Shown one piece after another: positions 48,696 through 60,500 of a DNA stretch of 64,000 bases. Positions within the stretch are counted from its first letter, which is position 1. The number at the start of each line of letters is the position of its first letter. A program made the translations under genes and the position numbers. The DNA comes from Streblospio benedicti (Eukaryota > Annelida > Polychaeta > Spionida > Spionidae). The stretch spans positions 41,963,305 through 42,027,304 of the forward strand of contig CM032665.1 of the NCBI GenBank assembly GCA_019095985.1, given 5' to 3'. Below the pieces are notes generated by a model. That model made no database searches and was not told where the DNA came from. It worked only from the letters and a program-made list of their open reading frames with translations.

Positions 48696-49796
48696 TTGTT
48701 CTCAGAACCATTTATTTTACCTGACTTGCAACCGTTTCGCTTATGTCTCTTGAGCGTCAACGGTGTTAAGGGTGGCTGATTCTCCGTTCGCGCGACCATG
48801 TAGGTCATGTGATGCAAGTTGGAGCAGGTTCGCGGGGATCTCTCTGCCTGCGTTTCGGTTGAGGTCGGGCCTTTCACGATAATGGGTGTCTGTAATGGGA
48901 CTTTCTATGGTCAAATCAGAGGTGCTCCTATGTGGTCGCCGGTGTCTTCAGCAGTGGCGGACCTAGTTATTGAAGACTTTGAAGAAAAAGCATTGAACAG
49001 TTTACCTGTGATTCCTGAAGTATGATACCGGTATGTGGATGACACGTTTACAGTGTACCATTCTATCTTCACATTCCATTGTCAGCAACTCAGAAGACAG
49101 TGTGAAGAAATAGCACGCGTAAAGAAGGTTTTGACAGTGAACGGTTACAAGAGATGGGCGTTTAGAATCCCACAGAAGACTGAGAGAGCCAAAGATCAGG
49201 ACCCTACAAAGGAACGGAGGAGTATCAATTACCCTGTTTGCCTCCTCTATGTTAGTGGGGTCACAGAGAAGGTACAAAGGATCTTTGGGAAATGCGAAGT
49301 TAATAGCTACTTGAAGCCGTACAACACCCTCAAGTCTCTGTTGGTCAGACAAACCACAGGAGGACCACAAGGACAAACCACAAAAAGAGAAGATGTATGG
49401 AGTAGTTTACCAACTAGAATGTCAATGTCTAGTTCAAGGTATGTAAGAGAAACAGCGCATGCCCTGAAGACGAGGTTCAGAGAACACATGGATTGAAAAC
49501 ACCCTAATTCAGCTATTTGGCAACACGTAAATGAGACAAGACGTTCCTTCACATTAAATGACGTGAAGATCTTGGACCAAGAGCCAAAGGACCTGGAAAG
49601 AAAGATACGTGAGGCACTACACATCTACCGTGACAGGCCCCACCACCAACCACGACGCAGGCAGAGAGATCCCCGCGAACCTGCTCCGACTTAAATGGTC
49701 GTGCGACCTGAGAATCAACCGCCAGTAGCACTGTTGACGCTCATGAGACATGAGAGAAAGGTCTGCAAGCCAGGTAAAAAATGGTTCTGAGAACAA
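48696..49796 (+). mobile_element. Penelope-like retroelement, right-arm copy
   Basis: Same element and site as 14865-15954, now on the plus strand. Reverse-transcriptase block FYGQIRGAPMWSPVSSAVAD is followed by RYVDDTFTVYHSIF, with the catalytic YVDD. After these come a linker (YLKPYNTLKSLLVRQTTGG) and a degraded GIY-YIG-like region ending in an AIWQHVNETRR-type block. Inverted ends of about 180 bp bracket it. It is 5'-truncated and broken. Its coding part is nearly identical to the left copy. Confidence 0.8.
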
Positions 49797-49870
49797 CATA
49801 ATTGATAATCTTTTTTGATATGGTTTTGTTTATTTTTTAGCTTTACCGCCCACTGCAGCACACTGCGAAA

Positions 49871-52800
49871 ATGAAAACAATGCTGATGCGGATGGTCATA
49901 CTCTCTATGAGCTTTAGGTCATTTACACGCATCCATGCAGCTGACACATGGATTGGTTTATTGCTAGGAAAGCAGCAGGCTCCAAAACAGCCATTTATAT
50001 TTGTAGAAAGTTAACTCTACAATCTCGTGCACAATACGAAGCATGAATTTCAGAACCAGAACATTTGGAACATGAGAAAATGTCTGAATGTATTCCATTT
50101 AAGAAGTTTCATGTTACACAATACATGCACTAATGCCACCACAATGACACGCGAGTCCAGCACATTTCACAGTCCCTGTCTCTCTGCAGCCTGGTCTACT
50201 GAAGTCAGGAACTTTGAATGGAAGATCAACGTGAATGATGCATTCAGCATCAACATCACTACACACAACAGCTACCAGCCTTATTATATACTCAGTCCTG
50301 CACGCCAGATGCATTGACCGTGTTTGACAGGCTTGCTGCCGCTCGCTCCTCCAAGGAGGTGATCCGGCTGTGCAGACACATCTATCAGGAGCCCGCGTAC
50401 ACCCGCTCGTCGGCGGCTGTCGTGAGAGCCGTGCTCACCACGCCCGTACAGTCCATCACCATAAAGGTCACCTACCAAGTTATGGTTAGGTTATCTGCTT
50501 ACAGAGTGCGTGGCGCGGAGCATTCTGACACTCTCCATCAAATGAGCACCGCAGGCAAACCCGCCTGGGTTTTCAATGAGCAGAATGTGCTTTATTACAT
50601 TTGGTACTTCTACAACCCTGTCTTCAAACTAAATCCCTACAACACACAGATTGGCATAGGTACAACCGTTGACAATTTCCACTATGGACATGAAACGAAG
50701 TTAGTCATAGCATTCATATGCAACGACACCCATTCAAGATTTCATGTGTCACATGGTTTATTACCTACGTCTTTGCTAGCTACATTCATTAGCAGCATTG
50801 CATGCAGCAAGCACGGCTCTTCCGGTCACGGTTGACCTATCACGTCACCGTTACTCCTCTGCCATGGCCATGGTGAGCACTGAAAATCGGCTCACACTGA
50901 TCACCAGGATTGTACAAGCAAATTATTCTAGAACCTCAAATATGGCCAGGTATATCCAATTAAATAACAACATGGTTCGTTACGAACCAGTTGGTTACAA
51001 ACTTCAGTACACCTTGATTCGCGCAGCAAATAATGACATGGCTTGGATAAGGTTTAAATTGGATAGATTATTTGTTAGAGGCATCAGAATGAGCCTGCCT
51101 CTGATGTGGATACACAACTTGCAACAGCAACACACATATTATGATGAATCCGTGGGTATGTCAAACTATTTTATCAAACTATTGTAATACCGTCATTCAT
51201 TGCCGCGAAAGTGACGAAACCCTGAAGGCGTGGGGGTCGAACATGTTTGACCTTTACATTTCTCTTCCCGATAAGGGATGGAGGTGGTTACTAATGGACA
51301 TGCATAGTCATACGTTAAAATTGCAACGATGTTTGATAGTCTGTACGATGTTCAATGCACCTCTTGAAGTATAATTGTGTATTTATTTCAGGTATGTGTC
51401 CCTTCAGTGGCTTGCTGATCTATGATGGCCTGTACCATGTCTCTACTCTGTGTGATGATGGTAGCTTCAAATGCCGACTGACACTATCTCTCTACTCTTC
51501 AGCTAACGTCTTACTTCTGGTGCACTATTCGTTGTCTGGACGTGAGCTTATCGCTGCAATCAGTGACCCAAGGGCGTTAGCCTCATCAACCCATGTTACA
51601 TGGTCCGACAGTCCAGTATGTATTCCTTGGCAGAGTCCAAACTTTGTAAATGACCCATATTTACAGATCCAGATCTTGATCTTCACCATTACGCCTCAAG
51701 ACAAAGAGCGTCTTGCGGCACACGACTACATATATAGATTTGCTTCTATGAATAACATAAACGTACCAGTGCACATCAATGTATTTCCCCATTTGCTGAA
51801 GCGCCAAACATGCAGCATGTATTATAATACGAACGTGGATACAATAAACAAGTTATCTAAAGACGCATATTGCGTGTGGCCTCCCAAGTTAAGTACACAA
51901 ATCCAGCCAGCGCTAATGGAGCGAAAGCTACAATAATAGTAATTAATGAAATCGATATTGAATCCCCCAATTAGTCCTGAAGTCAGTCTCTACAGAAAAA
52001 CTCTCCAGATGGCTCCACAGCTAGCATGGCCAAAGATAGAACCATACACATACAGCTCATCCTGGACATGTTGGATGAAGATGTACTTCTGTACAGCAGG
52101 GTAGATCAAATTTCTGAACTAGAATACCGCACAACACCCCATAAACACGTGCGGGCCTCAACAGTAGATCAGCCAGAATATTTCATGACTGCAACATGTG
52201 GTCTAGAAACTTTTATCATTGATACCGTGAACATTATACATTTCCCCAGAATCGGTTTTGATGACGTAGTAATGAACATAGCTGATGATTCTATGACACT
52301 ACTCATAGAAGCCAATGTCGGTGAACATGGTGGACTTCAAATTGAAAGTTGACAACAACAATATTACCATTATTCTTGAGACGGTACAAACTACAGACAT
52401 CACGTTATATCTTGACCTTCTTCCAGTGGTTCTCAAAAGCGGCATTTCAATATTTGTATCACCGTCTTATGACATGCTCGTGGAGACTGTTTTCCAGTTT
52501 AGGTACAGTGTAAAAGAATTAGAGCATGACATTGATAACCTAAAGTTCTTCACTTCTCCAAAGGGCCTTTTACTATTTTATCGTTACGACGATGTAGGCC
52601 CTGAGTCAATATCATGTGACGTTGGCAAGGAAAAGCATGTACTAGTAAGATGTGGCTACTCGTCCAATATGATTATTAAGAACACCCACAATCTTCTGTA
52701 CTATGAGTTAAACCAGCATTATTACAAGCTACTAAGACATACGATAGACTACAATTATATTTTGGTGGGTGTGTTTGATAATTTGAGAGGATCTGCTGCT

Positions 52801-55275
52801 GAAGAAGTATGTGGCTCTGTCAACACGGCATATACGGTGTTTAACATGGTATCACACGTGGACTTGAAACTGTTACATGGTCACATTATACGGACCCTCG
52901 TTGAACGGAACACACTCGATTTACTGCATTTTGATACGGTGTTTGTTGAATCACATTTAGACAATTTGTTATCATTTTATAAGAGCCAGAGAGGGTTTAA
53001 GGGTTCTAGTCATACCAATAACACTAATCCTATGTTTGACTTTTGCAATAATCTCAGTGAGGTAAAGCTATTATCAAAATCACATGTGAATAAGACTGTA
53101 ATCGAATGCAACCACGAAGGTAATTGCAAATCCACATTTGGCAGCACAGGTCCCATATTAGATTCAATCTATCAGCTCAATGAAGACATATATTGCACTG
53201 GGAACCAAAGTGCCCTTTCCCACTTGTGCTCATTCTTACTGACGGTACCTGCCAGGCTGGTTATGCCTCTATTTGTTCCCTGCAATGTTCGCATGGACAA
53301 CGCAGCTGTTCTGTGCCAAAATATTGAAATGGGCGCTACTACAGCGAATAGCTCTGAAATGATTGTTCCACACAATAACACCATCATCGACAAAGATATT
53401 GCCAATGCATCTACTTTGTTTCTCTGTGATGAGCTAGGTGTTTACATTGTGCACCACCACGTGTGCAATGGCGTGTCTGACTGCCCTGGTGGCTCTGACG
53501 AAGAGCATTGTGACCACGTGTGCTCGCTCGCATCTCCCCACCTCGCGAACCGCCGCCCGTCCGCCTGCTTCTCTGCTTGTTTCAGCCACAATTGCTCTTG
53601 CTCGAACCTTTATTTCCAGTGCAGCTCAGGCGGCAAATGCATACCTTCGTCTACTCTTTGTGACTGCCATGCTGACTGCTCTGATGGCTCTGATGAATCT
53701 CTTGATCTTTGTTCCTACCGATTTTGTGACAGTGTCAAGTTTCCACCAATGGCTACAGCCAATGACTTGGATGGGATAATGTGTGACACTGACGCACTGG
53801 TGAACTTTTTCCTGCGCTTCAACCAAGGAAGGATCGGTGCCGCGTACGACAAATTCGGGATCAATGGGTTGAGTCTACACCAAATTTGTGATGGATGAAA
53901 ATTTGATTGTATGCGAATGGCAGATGAACTTTTTGACTGTCCAAAACTGGTTATTTCGAATACTTTGTTTTGTCCCCGAGAGAAGATCTTTGTCAGTAGA
54001 GACTATATTGGAAATGGACATGCTGAATGCAGTCTGTCCAATGATGATGAGCTTGCCAATTTGTTCAATACTCACCTATCCAATAACGTTAATTGCACTG
54101 TCCTGGGATTTTCAATACACTGCAAGTCACCCATTGAAGTGTTTCACGTAACAGAATGGACTAAAGAATTGATAATGACTGAAACATCTCTATCAACAAT
54201 AACAGACATACTTCACTCTCAGTCGCGCTCCACACGCTTATTGATATTAAGGATACAGCATACAAAAAGTGATTAGTATTTACAAAGGTTTCTTTCCTAA
54301 GCTTCTTTATGCAAAGAACTTTTGGATATGACCAATGACAGCATATGACTGGTGGAACCAGCATTTTATGGTATAGCTAACGTAAGTGTACTAATCCCTA
54401 AGAATGAATACAATCAGAGAGCTGCATGCAAGCACTTTTTGTATACTCCAAAAGTGTGGCTGACTTATCTTACAATTGGATTGTGCTGAAAGACTTCCCA
54501 GTGGAACTGTTTGAACGATTGCAAATGCTGTCCTTTGTTATTGTCGATGACCATCGCTCATGTTGTCTGTTTTCCCGTAGAGCTCACGCTCGTTGTATCA
54601 GCATCAAGTCAAATGATGATGTTATTGGGTCATGCACAGATCATTTCAGAATTCTCTCTACTGTGCTGGGTTATGATGGGTTACGGGTTGTCATTGCCAT
54701 TGGCAACGTCATCACTGCATTCTACGTTGGCTTTTGGACACGAGGAAACAACTTGTCACCAGACTGATTACGAACCTCAGTTTATTGATGGTATCATGTG
54801 CATTTATTTCTTAGCAATACTCTAAGAAGTAGAAAACATGATGCGATATGATGTCACCGATACATTGCATTAAAGTGGACGAAGTTCAGTGATGTGCAGG
54901 GGTCGCTGGCAGCCTGGCCTTGATATCCATGGAGCAATCCAACCTGAGCATGCTACTCGGCGCCATTGACAAGTACCTCTGCATCGTAGTATGTCCATTC
55001 CGCTAACGGTATGGTTTTACAATACAGGCCCAAGTAATTCTTTGCATCATGTGGATATTATCCATACTTACACTCTGTGCATCACCACATTCATTCCAGG
55101 TTTCAAGCCTGCTTGCCTACTGGCAGGAAACGCCCTATCGCCACCGCTCTCCATTGGTTTTCTGTCCTAAACTTTGTGCTATTTGTGAGCATGCTCATCC
55201 ACAGCCGCAAACCACGATTTGATGCCTCCTGCCTAACTGCCTCCAAACCTTCTGGCGTGGCTGACGGTGAGACAC
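49871..55275 (+). pseudogene. Decayed right-arm copy of the CUB/LDLa/LRR receptor gene
   Basis: Exon 1 (49871-51155) and exon 2 (from 51392) keep the splice sites of the left gene, but the frame is broken repeatedly. An in-frame TAA occurs early in exon 1 (50012-50014), and small indels split exon 1 and both ends of exon 2. The middle (52315-53898) stays open for 527 codons and includes both LDLa repeats. The LRR and membrane region is again disrupted, and homology stops near 55275, around TM6, so TM7 is missing. It cannot make a working receptor. A transcript could still exist, since the upstream region was duplicated too. Parts of the copy are almost identical to the left gene, and other parts differ at many codons. 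Confidence 0.88.
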
Positions 55276-56296
55276 GTTAGCCTGTCCGGTCTTTCCGCCT
55301 TTTCCCACTCGCCTGCGACACTGAGAGGTTCCCTTTACGACGGTGGCAATAGGAGCCTGTCGCGGCCTCTGACTGTTTGCCTGCTTCTTTTCCTGCGCCC
55401 ACCATGAAGGTGCGGTACCTACCTCGGTCATCCGGCTCCCCACGTCGCACCCACTCCGTCCGAATGACAGCTAGTGTGATTCCAGGCTGCAGTGTGAGAT
55501 CGCCACAGGTTCCCCTAACCCTGCTGCCTCCCGGCACATCATCTCCCCTCAGGCTTTCCGTGTCAGGTTGAGCAACTGGGGAATGATCCCCAGCACCGAT
55601 TCTTCATTTCCTGTGTGCGAGTCAGTAGCTCCCTCTCGGCCGACCTCATATCGAATTCCACATAGAAATGCGAGTGAAGGGTCGACACGAGCGATGGCCA
55701 GTCACAAGATTCCTATGCTGCTACGTCCAGCAGCGTGCAGTAATCTTCTTTGCACTCACATCGTGCATTGTTCCCGTCAGCCTAATCCACGAGACACCCT
55801 CTCCCACTCCACTGTGGGGGTCGGTGTAGGGTCGATTCCACGATCTAGAGTCTCCGTAGACTCCATACTTCCAAGAACAACTGCATTGTAGTCCATCCAA
55901 GTCTGTGTCCCATCCGGCTTGCAAACTTTGGGAAAGGTTTGACCCCATCCCGAAAGCTCACTATGATGGGATCACCCAGAAGAGACTCCATGTCATCCGA
56001 GCTGTGATCCGCTATCAACCATAGACACATGCACCCACCCTAGCCGAGGCCTGACCCTAACCCTAACCCAACCATATCACAAGATAATATAATTGAATAC
56101 AACAGACCCAAAACATGGTAAATGCAAAAGCCGATGGCAGTGGTAATGTCCGAAATAGTGTCACCCGAGCGTTGACTCGTAAGCTCGAGCCTAACCAAAA
56201 TGTCGCTCCAAAGTGTCATTCGTGCACCGACTCGTGTCCCCGAGCCTTTAATTAGCGTCCCGAGAATTCCATTTCTCGCAAAGTCCGAGAGCCCGT

Positions 56297-56400
56297 ATGC
56301 ATTACGGCAAACACGTTCCAATACGGGATGCCAGTTGCATTACGGGGCACCCGTTTCCATACGGCAGGCCCGTATCCAATACGGGAGGTCCGTTCCTCGA
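56297..56400. repeat. ATACGGG / CCCGTAT repeat cluster in the fossil
   Basis: Several short palindromic words (CCCGTAT, ATACGGG, CATTACGGG, CATACGGCA) recur within about 100 bp. They are probably an internal feature of the element leader. Confidence 0.5.
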
Positions 56401-57674
56401 GCTTTGCCACTCGTAGTGGTGTCCGGTTGTTCGGGTTGCTTTCTCCATATTTGTAGCAGTGTTCCTGTAGGGTGTACTCATCCAGCGACGAACAGGGGGT
56501 TTTAATAATCGGCCTATGCAGCCGGATTAACCACCCTGTGGGGGGAGAAACTGATCTTCGTTTCATGGCTCCCCTGTCACTACGTTTCATAGAAGAACGA
56601 GGCCCCGTGTGTGCGCGGGCCACCCCGTCCCTCATGGCTGATCCTGGCTGATGTCCAATGGCTGGTTGACTTTGTGGACGTCGCCACGTCGCCTCCAGCC
56701 CTCCAATTGCACCCGCAGGCGCTGTTCCTGTCTGTAGCTCCACCTCCTATCGGCACCTACTGCTTCCTGTTGGGGGATGATGGAGGGGAGCTATGGTTGC
56801 CGCTATGTTCCTTTATTGGGGCCCAGGGGTCCCCTGCCTGATGGGTCGAGTTTTTAGGGGTTCGACAGCCCTCGTGATAGGGTTGGGTGCTGGCACAAGG
56901 GGTGCCTCCACACCACTTTCCCTCATCTCAGTTTGCTTCTTGAGGAGAACATGACGATTCATGTCTTTTTTTTTCCCTTCCTCAAGAGCGGACTCGCTTT
57001 CTTACATCAGTTCAGCAAGTGTTGGCTGTCTCTGCTTGTTTACCCGAGACGTCAGGTCGGCCACCTTGGCATCCTCACTCACTGAACTCCTTTCTCGAGT
57101 CATTCTGCTCACTCCCGTGATCCGTATCAACCCGGTTCGGCACAGAGTCCTTATCCGCCTCTCTACTGTCTGTAACTCCTATTATTTCATTGCAGGCCGG
57201 GCACCTTGACATCTAGGGCATCCCTCATATGCCTTCGTTTGACACCCAGTATGACATCTCGGTATGCCGCCTGGGTTGACACCTCGTATGAGCATGTTTC
57301 CCGCTTGACACCTCCCGGCGGTGTGTCACGGTGGTGTGTCCTGTTTCCTGCTGATTTCCATAGACAATGCAAACGGTTGTTTGATTCCATCTCCTGTCCA
57401 TTCGTTTTCCATCGGTTGCCGGGGGTGAACGTCCTGTCACATCCTGGTGTTGTCGGTCACCTTCCTCAAGCAGATGCGAACTCCCCCTCCAGCATGTTTC
57501 CAGGATGTGGAGTTCCGAATTGCTCCCACCCGACTTTATTCTGCCCGATCCTGTAGTGTAGTCCGTATCCGGATGCAGCCCGGGACATTGGACAGTATCC
57601 GGGATGTTCATTCTGCCGATCCGCATACCATCTCACGCCTGTCCGGCCAGTGAATCCTGGTCACGGCACCAAAC

Positions 57675-58353
57675 TGTGAACAAAGTCGTGCTCCTCACGT
57701 CCTGCCGGGTTCACATGGCCGACAAGATGGGTAATGGCGCCTCCACGCCAAGCACTCCAATCCATGAGCGCAGCCTCCACGGCTTGGACTTCCCAAACCG
57801 CACCTCCTCCTCAAGTGTAGCTCTGAGACGCGATATTTGAACACCTTACACCCGGAGCTCCGCGGCCTATAGCCGACGACTCCTGAGAGCCTCTGCGCAC
57901 TTGCTGTGTAAGGTGGTGTGCAAACCCCGGCCTCACAAAAAGGCCTCCCGTGGGAGGACTTCGCACCGGTGCTGACACACGCGTGAAAGCTCCTGCTATA
58001 CACGAACGCGGGTCCCTAGTCCACGCAGAATGAGCAGACGTCCTGGGGATGAGGGAGCCACAGGCTTGACCTCAAAGATGGGTGAATGCGGGCCCAACCT
58101 CCATAGGAGGATGGGTTGTCAGCCCTACCTATGCAGTCCGAACCTGCCTTGTCAAAATCTGCAGCCCTAATGGCTCTTCAGTACTAGGTGGTAGTGTACT
58201 GGTCTTAATCCTACAAGTGGCCATAGTGAACGAACATAACAACCTTACAAGGTGTGTGTAACATGGGAGCTTACTTTTAGTCCAGTGCTACTTATGTTAC
58301 CTACTTTATACTGAGCAGCCACCTAATGTGGCCGCGCACTGGATGCCCTAACA
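57675..58353 (-). repeat. Single LTR of the fossil element
   Basis: 679 bp. On the minus strand it begins TGTTAGGGCATCC and ends GTTCACA, the TG...CA form of LTRs, and carries a TATA-like CAGTATAAAG about 40-50 bp inside. The primer-binding-like motif starts right after its end. Confidence 0.55.
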
Positions 58354-58487
58354 GAACTAGTTTTGTTACAATATTCCTATTTTTTAACAAGAAACAGTCA
58401 TAGAATAATCCTTAATTAATATTCATGCTTTAGAATTGTTTACTACTGTTTTAAACAACCATTCATTAATGAAGATAATTATTTTAC
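58354..58487. other. Short AT-rich flank between the LTR fossil and the C2H2-type exon
   Basis: No feature seen other than the intron start (donor GTAAAA on the minus strand at 58487). Confidence 0.4.
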
Positions 58488-59273
58488 CTGATGAAGTTGA
58501 ATTGAAACCTCTAAAGAAACGTATCACTTTTCCGTGAAACAACTTTTGTACAATCAGCCAAAAGTCGATGGTTGTTTTTGAATATCGAACACTGGCAGAA
58601 TGTTCAGTTCCTAATTTCTGTCCAATGTCTAACAATAAATGAAGACATATATTTTCCATAATAAGACACCCAGAGCTCACCGCCAGCGAGATGATTCTGT
58701 GGGAACCGACACATGGAAAGAAGTCCAGGGGAAGACCTCAAGCAACGTACATTGACACGCTGAAGAGGGACACTGGGCTCACCAGTACCACAGAAATCAA
58801 GACGCTCATGATGGACAAGGATGAGTGGAGGGCTGTAATCCGGAGTTCCCGTGCTGGGTGGACCTAGCTCGTCGATAGATAGATAGATAGATAGATATTT
58901 TCCATACTTAGTCTTTCTTCAACAATTGCTTCTAATATTGATATGAAATCCTCTTGTCGATCTATTCCTTTAAACTTTTCTATCACAGTAGGTAATAATC
59001 TTTGCCATTTCAAGTCCAACTCATTCTGTGTCATACTTCCTACATCCCTTTCACTTGAAGCATCAAACTTGCTATTTGTATCTTTATGTCTGAAAATTTC
59101 ACACGAAAATGCATTGACTTGTAATTAAAAACTCCTGTTTGATTGTTTAACAGGAGTTGACGTAGTGAGAAATGTTGGTCAATGTGGTGCTTGATTCCAT
59201 GTTGCAGTAGTTCTTCAACAGATGCTGAAGCCTTAGTACAATGGTAACAAGTAAAAGGCAGCATCTTTGATGC
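58488..59273 (-). pseudogene. Exon of an expanded C2H2-start protein family, split by a LINE
   Basis: On the minus strand, after a CTTTCAG acceptor, the frame opens MLPFTCYHCTKASASVEELL with a C2H2-like finger (CYHC ... HGIKHH). It changes frame near 59085 (an unmodelled intron or a frameshift). It then runs through QNELDLKWQRLLPTVIEKF and, past the LINE, NICLHLLLDIGQKLG and RYSKTTIDFWLIVQKLFHGK to a CAG|GTAAAA donor. From memory, proteins with this finger start and an FW...LFHGKFIRFM block form a large, uncharacterised family in molluscs and other invertebrates, and may be transposon-derived. The 234-bp LINE with its target duplication destroys the frame, so this copy is dead. Downstream exons were not found. 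Confidence 0.6.
58661..58894 (+). mobile_element. 5'-truncated LINE 3' end with 12-bp target duplication
   Basis: It encodes the C-terminal tail of a non-LTR polyprotein, ELTASEMILWEPTHGKKSRG and RPQATYIDTLKRDTGL, ending SSRAGWT-stop, and then a GATA tail (GATAGATAGATAGATA). It is flanked by ATATTTTCCATA on both sides (58649-58660 and 58895-58906). The RGRP and WR...SRAG pattern fits RTE/CR1-related clades. The exact duplication suggests a fairly recent insertion. Confidence 0.9.
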
Positions 59274-59785
59274 CTGAAAGAACAAAGATAGTTGTGTTAA
59301 GCAATATTGATAGATTTAGCCTAATTGTATATGAGTGTTTGAGCTACAATATCTTTAATCTACTCATAATTAATTGAACCTGAGCAATACATGGCATTGT
59401 GTAGTCAATAGTTAAATATTACGTGTATTAGAAAGCATGCAATGACAATGCATGTGCAGTGACAATCACATGTGTTATCACAACACTCAAATTGATTTTG
59501 CTTTTGTTTTAATGACTGCTGTCATATGACAATCTAACAATGACAGCCATAAAAAACTCACACATGATCCTTTATATATAATATAGAATAAAAGAAGCAT
59601 TTACCTTTTATACTTGTGTCCAAGCAGTTCCTTGTAGTTGACTATGTTCAGCAGAAATCACAAAATCCGACTTTACATTCTGGTTTAGTTGCACAGGGTG
59701 GTAGTAGCCCTACACATAGTACAACTGACCACTGACCACTGAAACTGACCTAAATAGCAGCATTCACAGAGTCACAATATTGTAC
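59274..59785. other. Intergenic or intronic DNA
   Basis: AT-rich, with no feature seen beyond the polypyrimidine lead-in to the acceptor at 59274-59280. Confidence 0.4.
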
Positions 59786-60054
59786 TTACCACCTGCCCAT
59801 GTGACTTACCACCTGCCCCGAAGCTAAGTACCACCTGCCCAAATGGATGGTATGTATTTATCATTATTTTAACCTACCGCAAGATAAATTGAACAAACTA
59901 ACTTTATTGGAGCATTCTATACACTTTGTTTTATGTATGGGCAGTAAAATATTTTTCTTATAGTATATGTATAAGGGTAAATATTGAAGAAAACATTTTG
60001 AACTGTATCGGCCATTTTGTTTGTGAGGGCAGGTGGTAAACTTACCACCTGCCC
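59786..60054. repeat. Recurring TTACCACCTGCCC motif
   Basis: Direct copies start at 59786 and 59806, with a slightly altered one ending at 59840. An inverted pair, GGGCAGGTGGTAA (60027-60039) and TTACCACCTGCCC (60042-60054), forms a near-perfect palindrome. This is probably the ends of a small transposon. The motif also contains the E-box CACCTG. Confidence 0.65.
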
Positions 60055-60089
60055 ATGCTTTAGCACAGTGAATAAGTTGTTCTTGGATC

Positions 60090-60189
60090 NNNNNNNNNNN
60101 NNNNNNNNNNNNNNNNNNNNNNNNNNNNNNNNNNNNNNNNNNNNNNNNNNNNNNNNNNNNNNNNNNNNNNNNNNNNNNNNNNNNNNNNN
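60090..60189. other. Assembly gap of 100 N
   Basis: Exactly 100 N. Reading frames drawn across it are meaningless. Confidence 0.99.
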
Positions 60190-60500
60190 AACCCGGGGGA
60201 AACCCCTTTAACCCCCAAAGGGGTTTACATGTGGTGTTAGTACCAAAGGAATCCACATTAAAAGGGGAAAACCGGTGATTTCCAGGGAAATTTTTAAAGT
60301 TTTTGTTAAACAGGCCCATTTTTATGAAAAAATTATGAAAATTTTTAAAAATAAATTTTTTAAAATTATATAAAGGGTAGCCTTTTTGACTTTATATATA
60401 AAATGTAAAATTTTCTTTAAATTATCAATTTTAAGGCAAAAAGTGCCCCCTCAACCCCATGTGGGTTCTGTTCAATTTTAACATTAAAATTTTTAAGGGA
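60190..60500. other. Homopolymer-corrupted sequence after the gap
   Basis: Run-rich DNA that aligns loosely with about 62100-62240 (AAATTATCAAT; CCAACCTACATGTAGGTTCT beside CAACCCCATGTGGGTTCTG), with bases turned into runs. It looks like a poor consensus at a contig end. Confidence 0.65.

Larger units (their letters stand above)
45272..55275 (-). repeat. Right arm of the large inverted duplication
   Basis: Reverse complement of 9335-19775. It differs from the left arm in four ways: an expanded TA tract (45560-45742), a 233-bp insertion (46658-46890), loss of the segment at 16109-16522, and near-total loss of the Harbinger MITE. It stops at about 55275, inside the receptor gene, where a GC-rich LTR-element fossil begins. 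Identity is uneven along the arm, with near-identical blocks between more diverged ones. Confidence 0.9.
55276..58353 (-). mobile_element. LTR-retroelement fossil, probably BEL/Pao type
   Basis: A GC-rich block quite unlike its surroundings. On the minus strand one LTR (57675-58353) is followed by TTTGGTGCCGTGACC, a primer-binding-like motif reminiscent of BEL/Pao elements, and then about 2.4 kb of leader or gag-like sequence without recognisable pol. The element is incomplete, with no second LTR seen before it meets the duplicated receptor sequence at about 55275. It looks broken in many places. Its family is a tentative call, and its age cannot be set from one LTR. Confidence 0.5.

Noticed and set aside
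56252-56743. 163-codon minus-strand frame in the GC-rich block
   Set aside because: GC-rich DNA gives long frames by chance; no recognisable domain, and it lies in the LTR-element fossil.
59864-60319. 151-codon frame across the N gap
   Set aside because: It includes 100 unknown bases and corrupted sequence.
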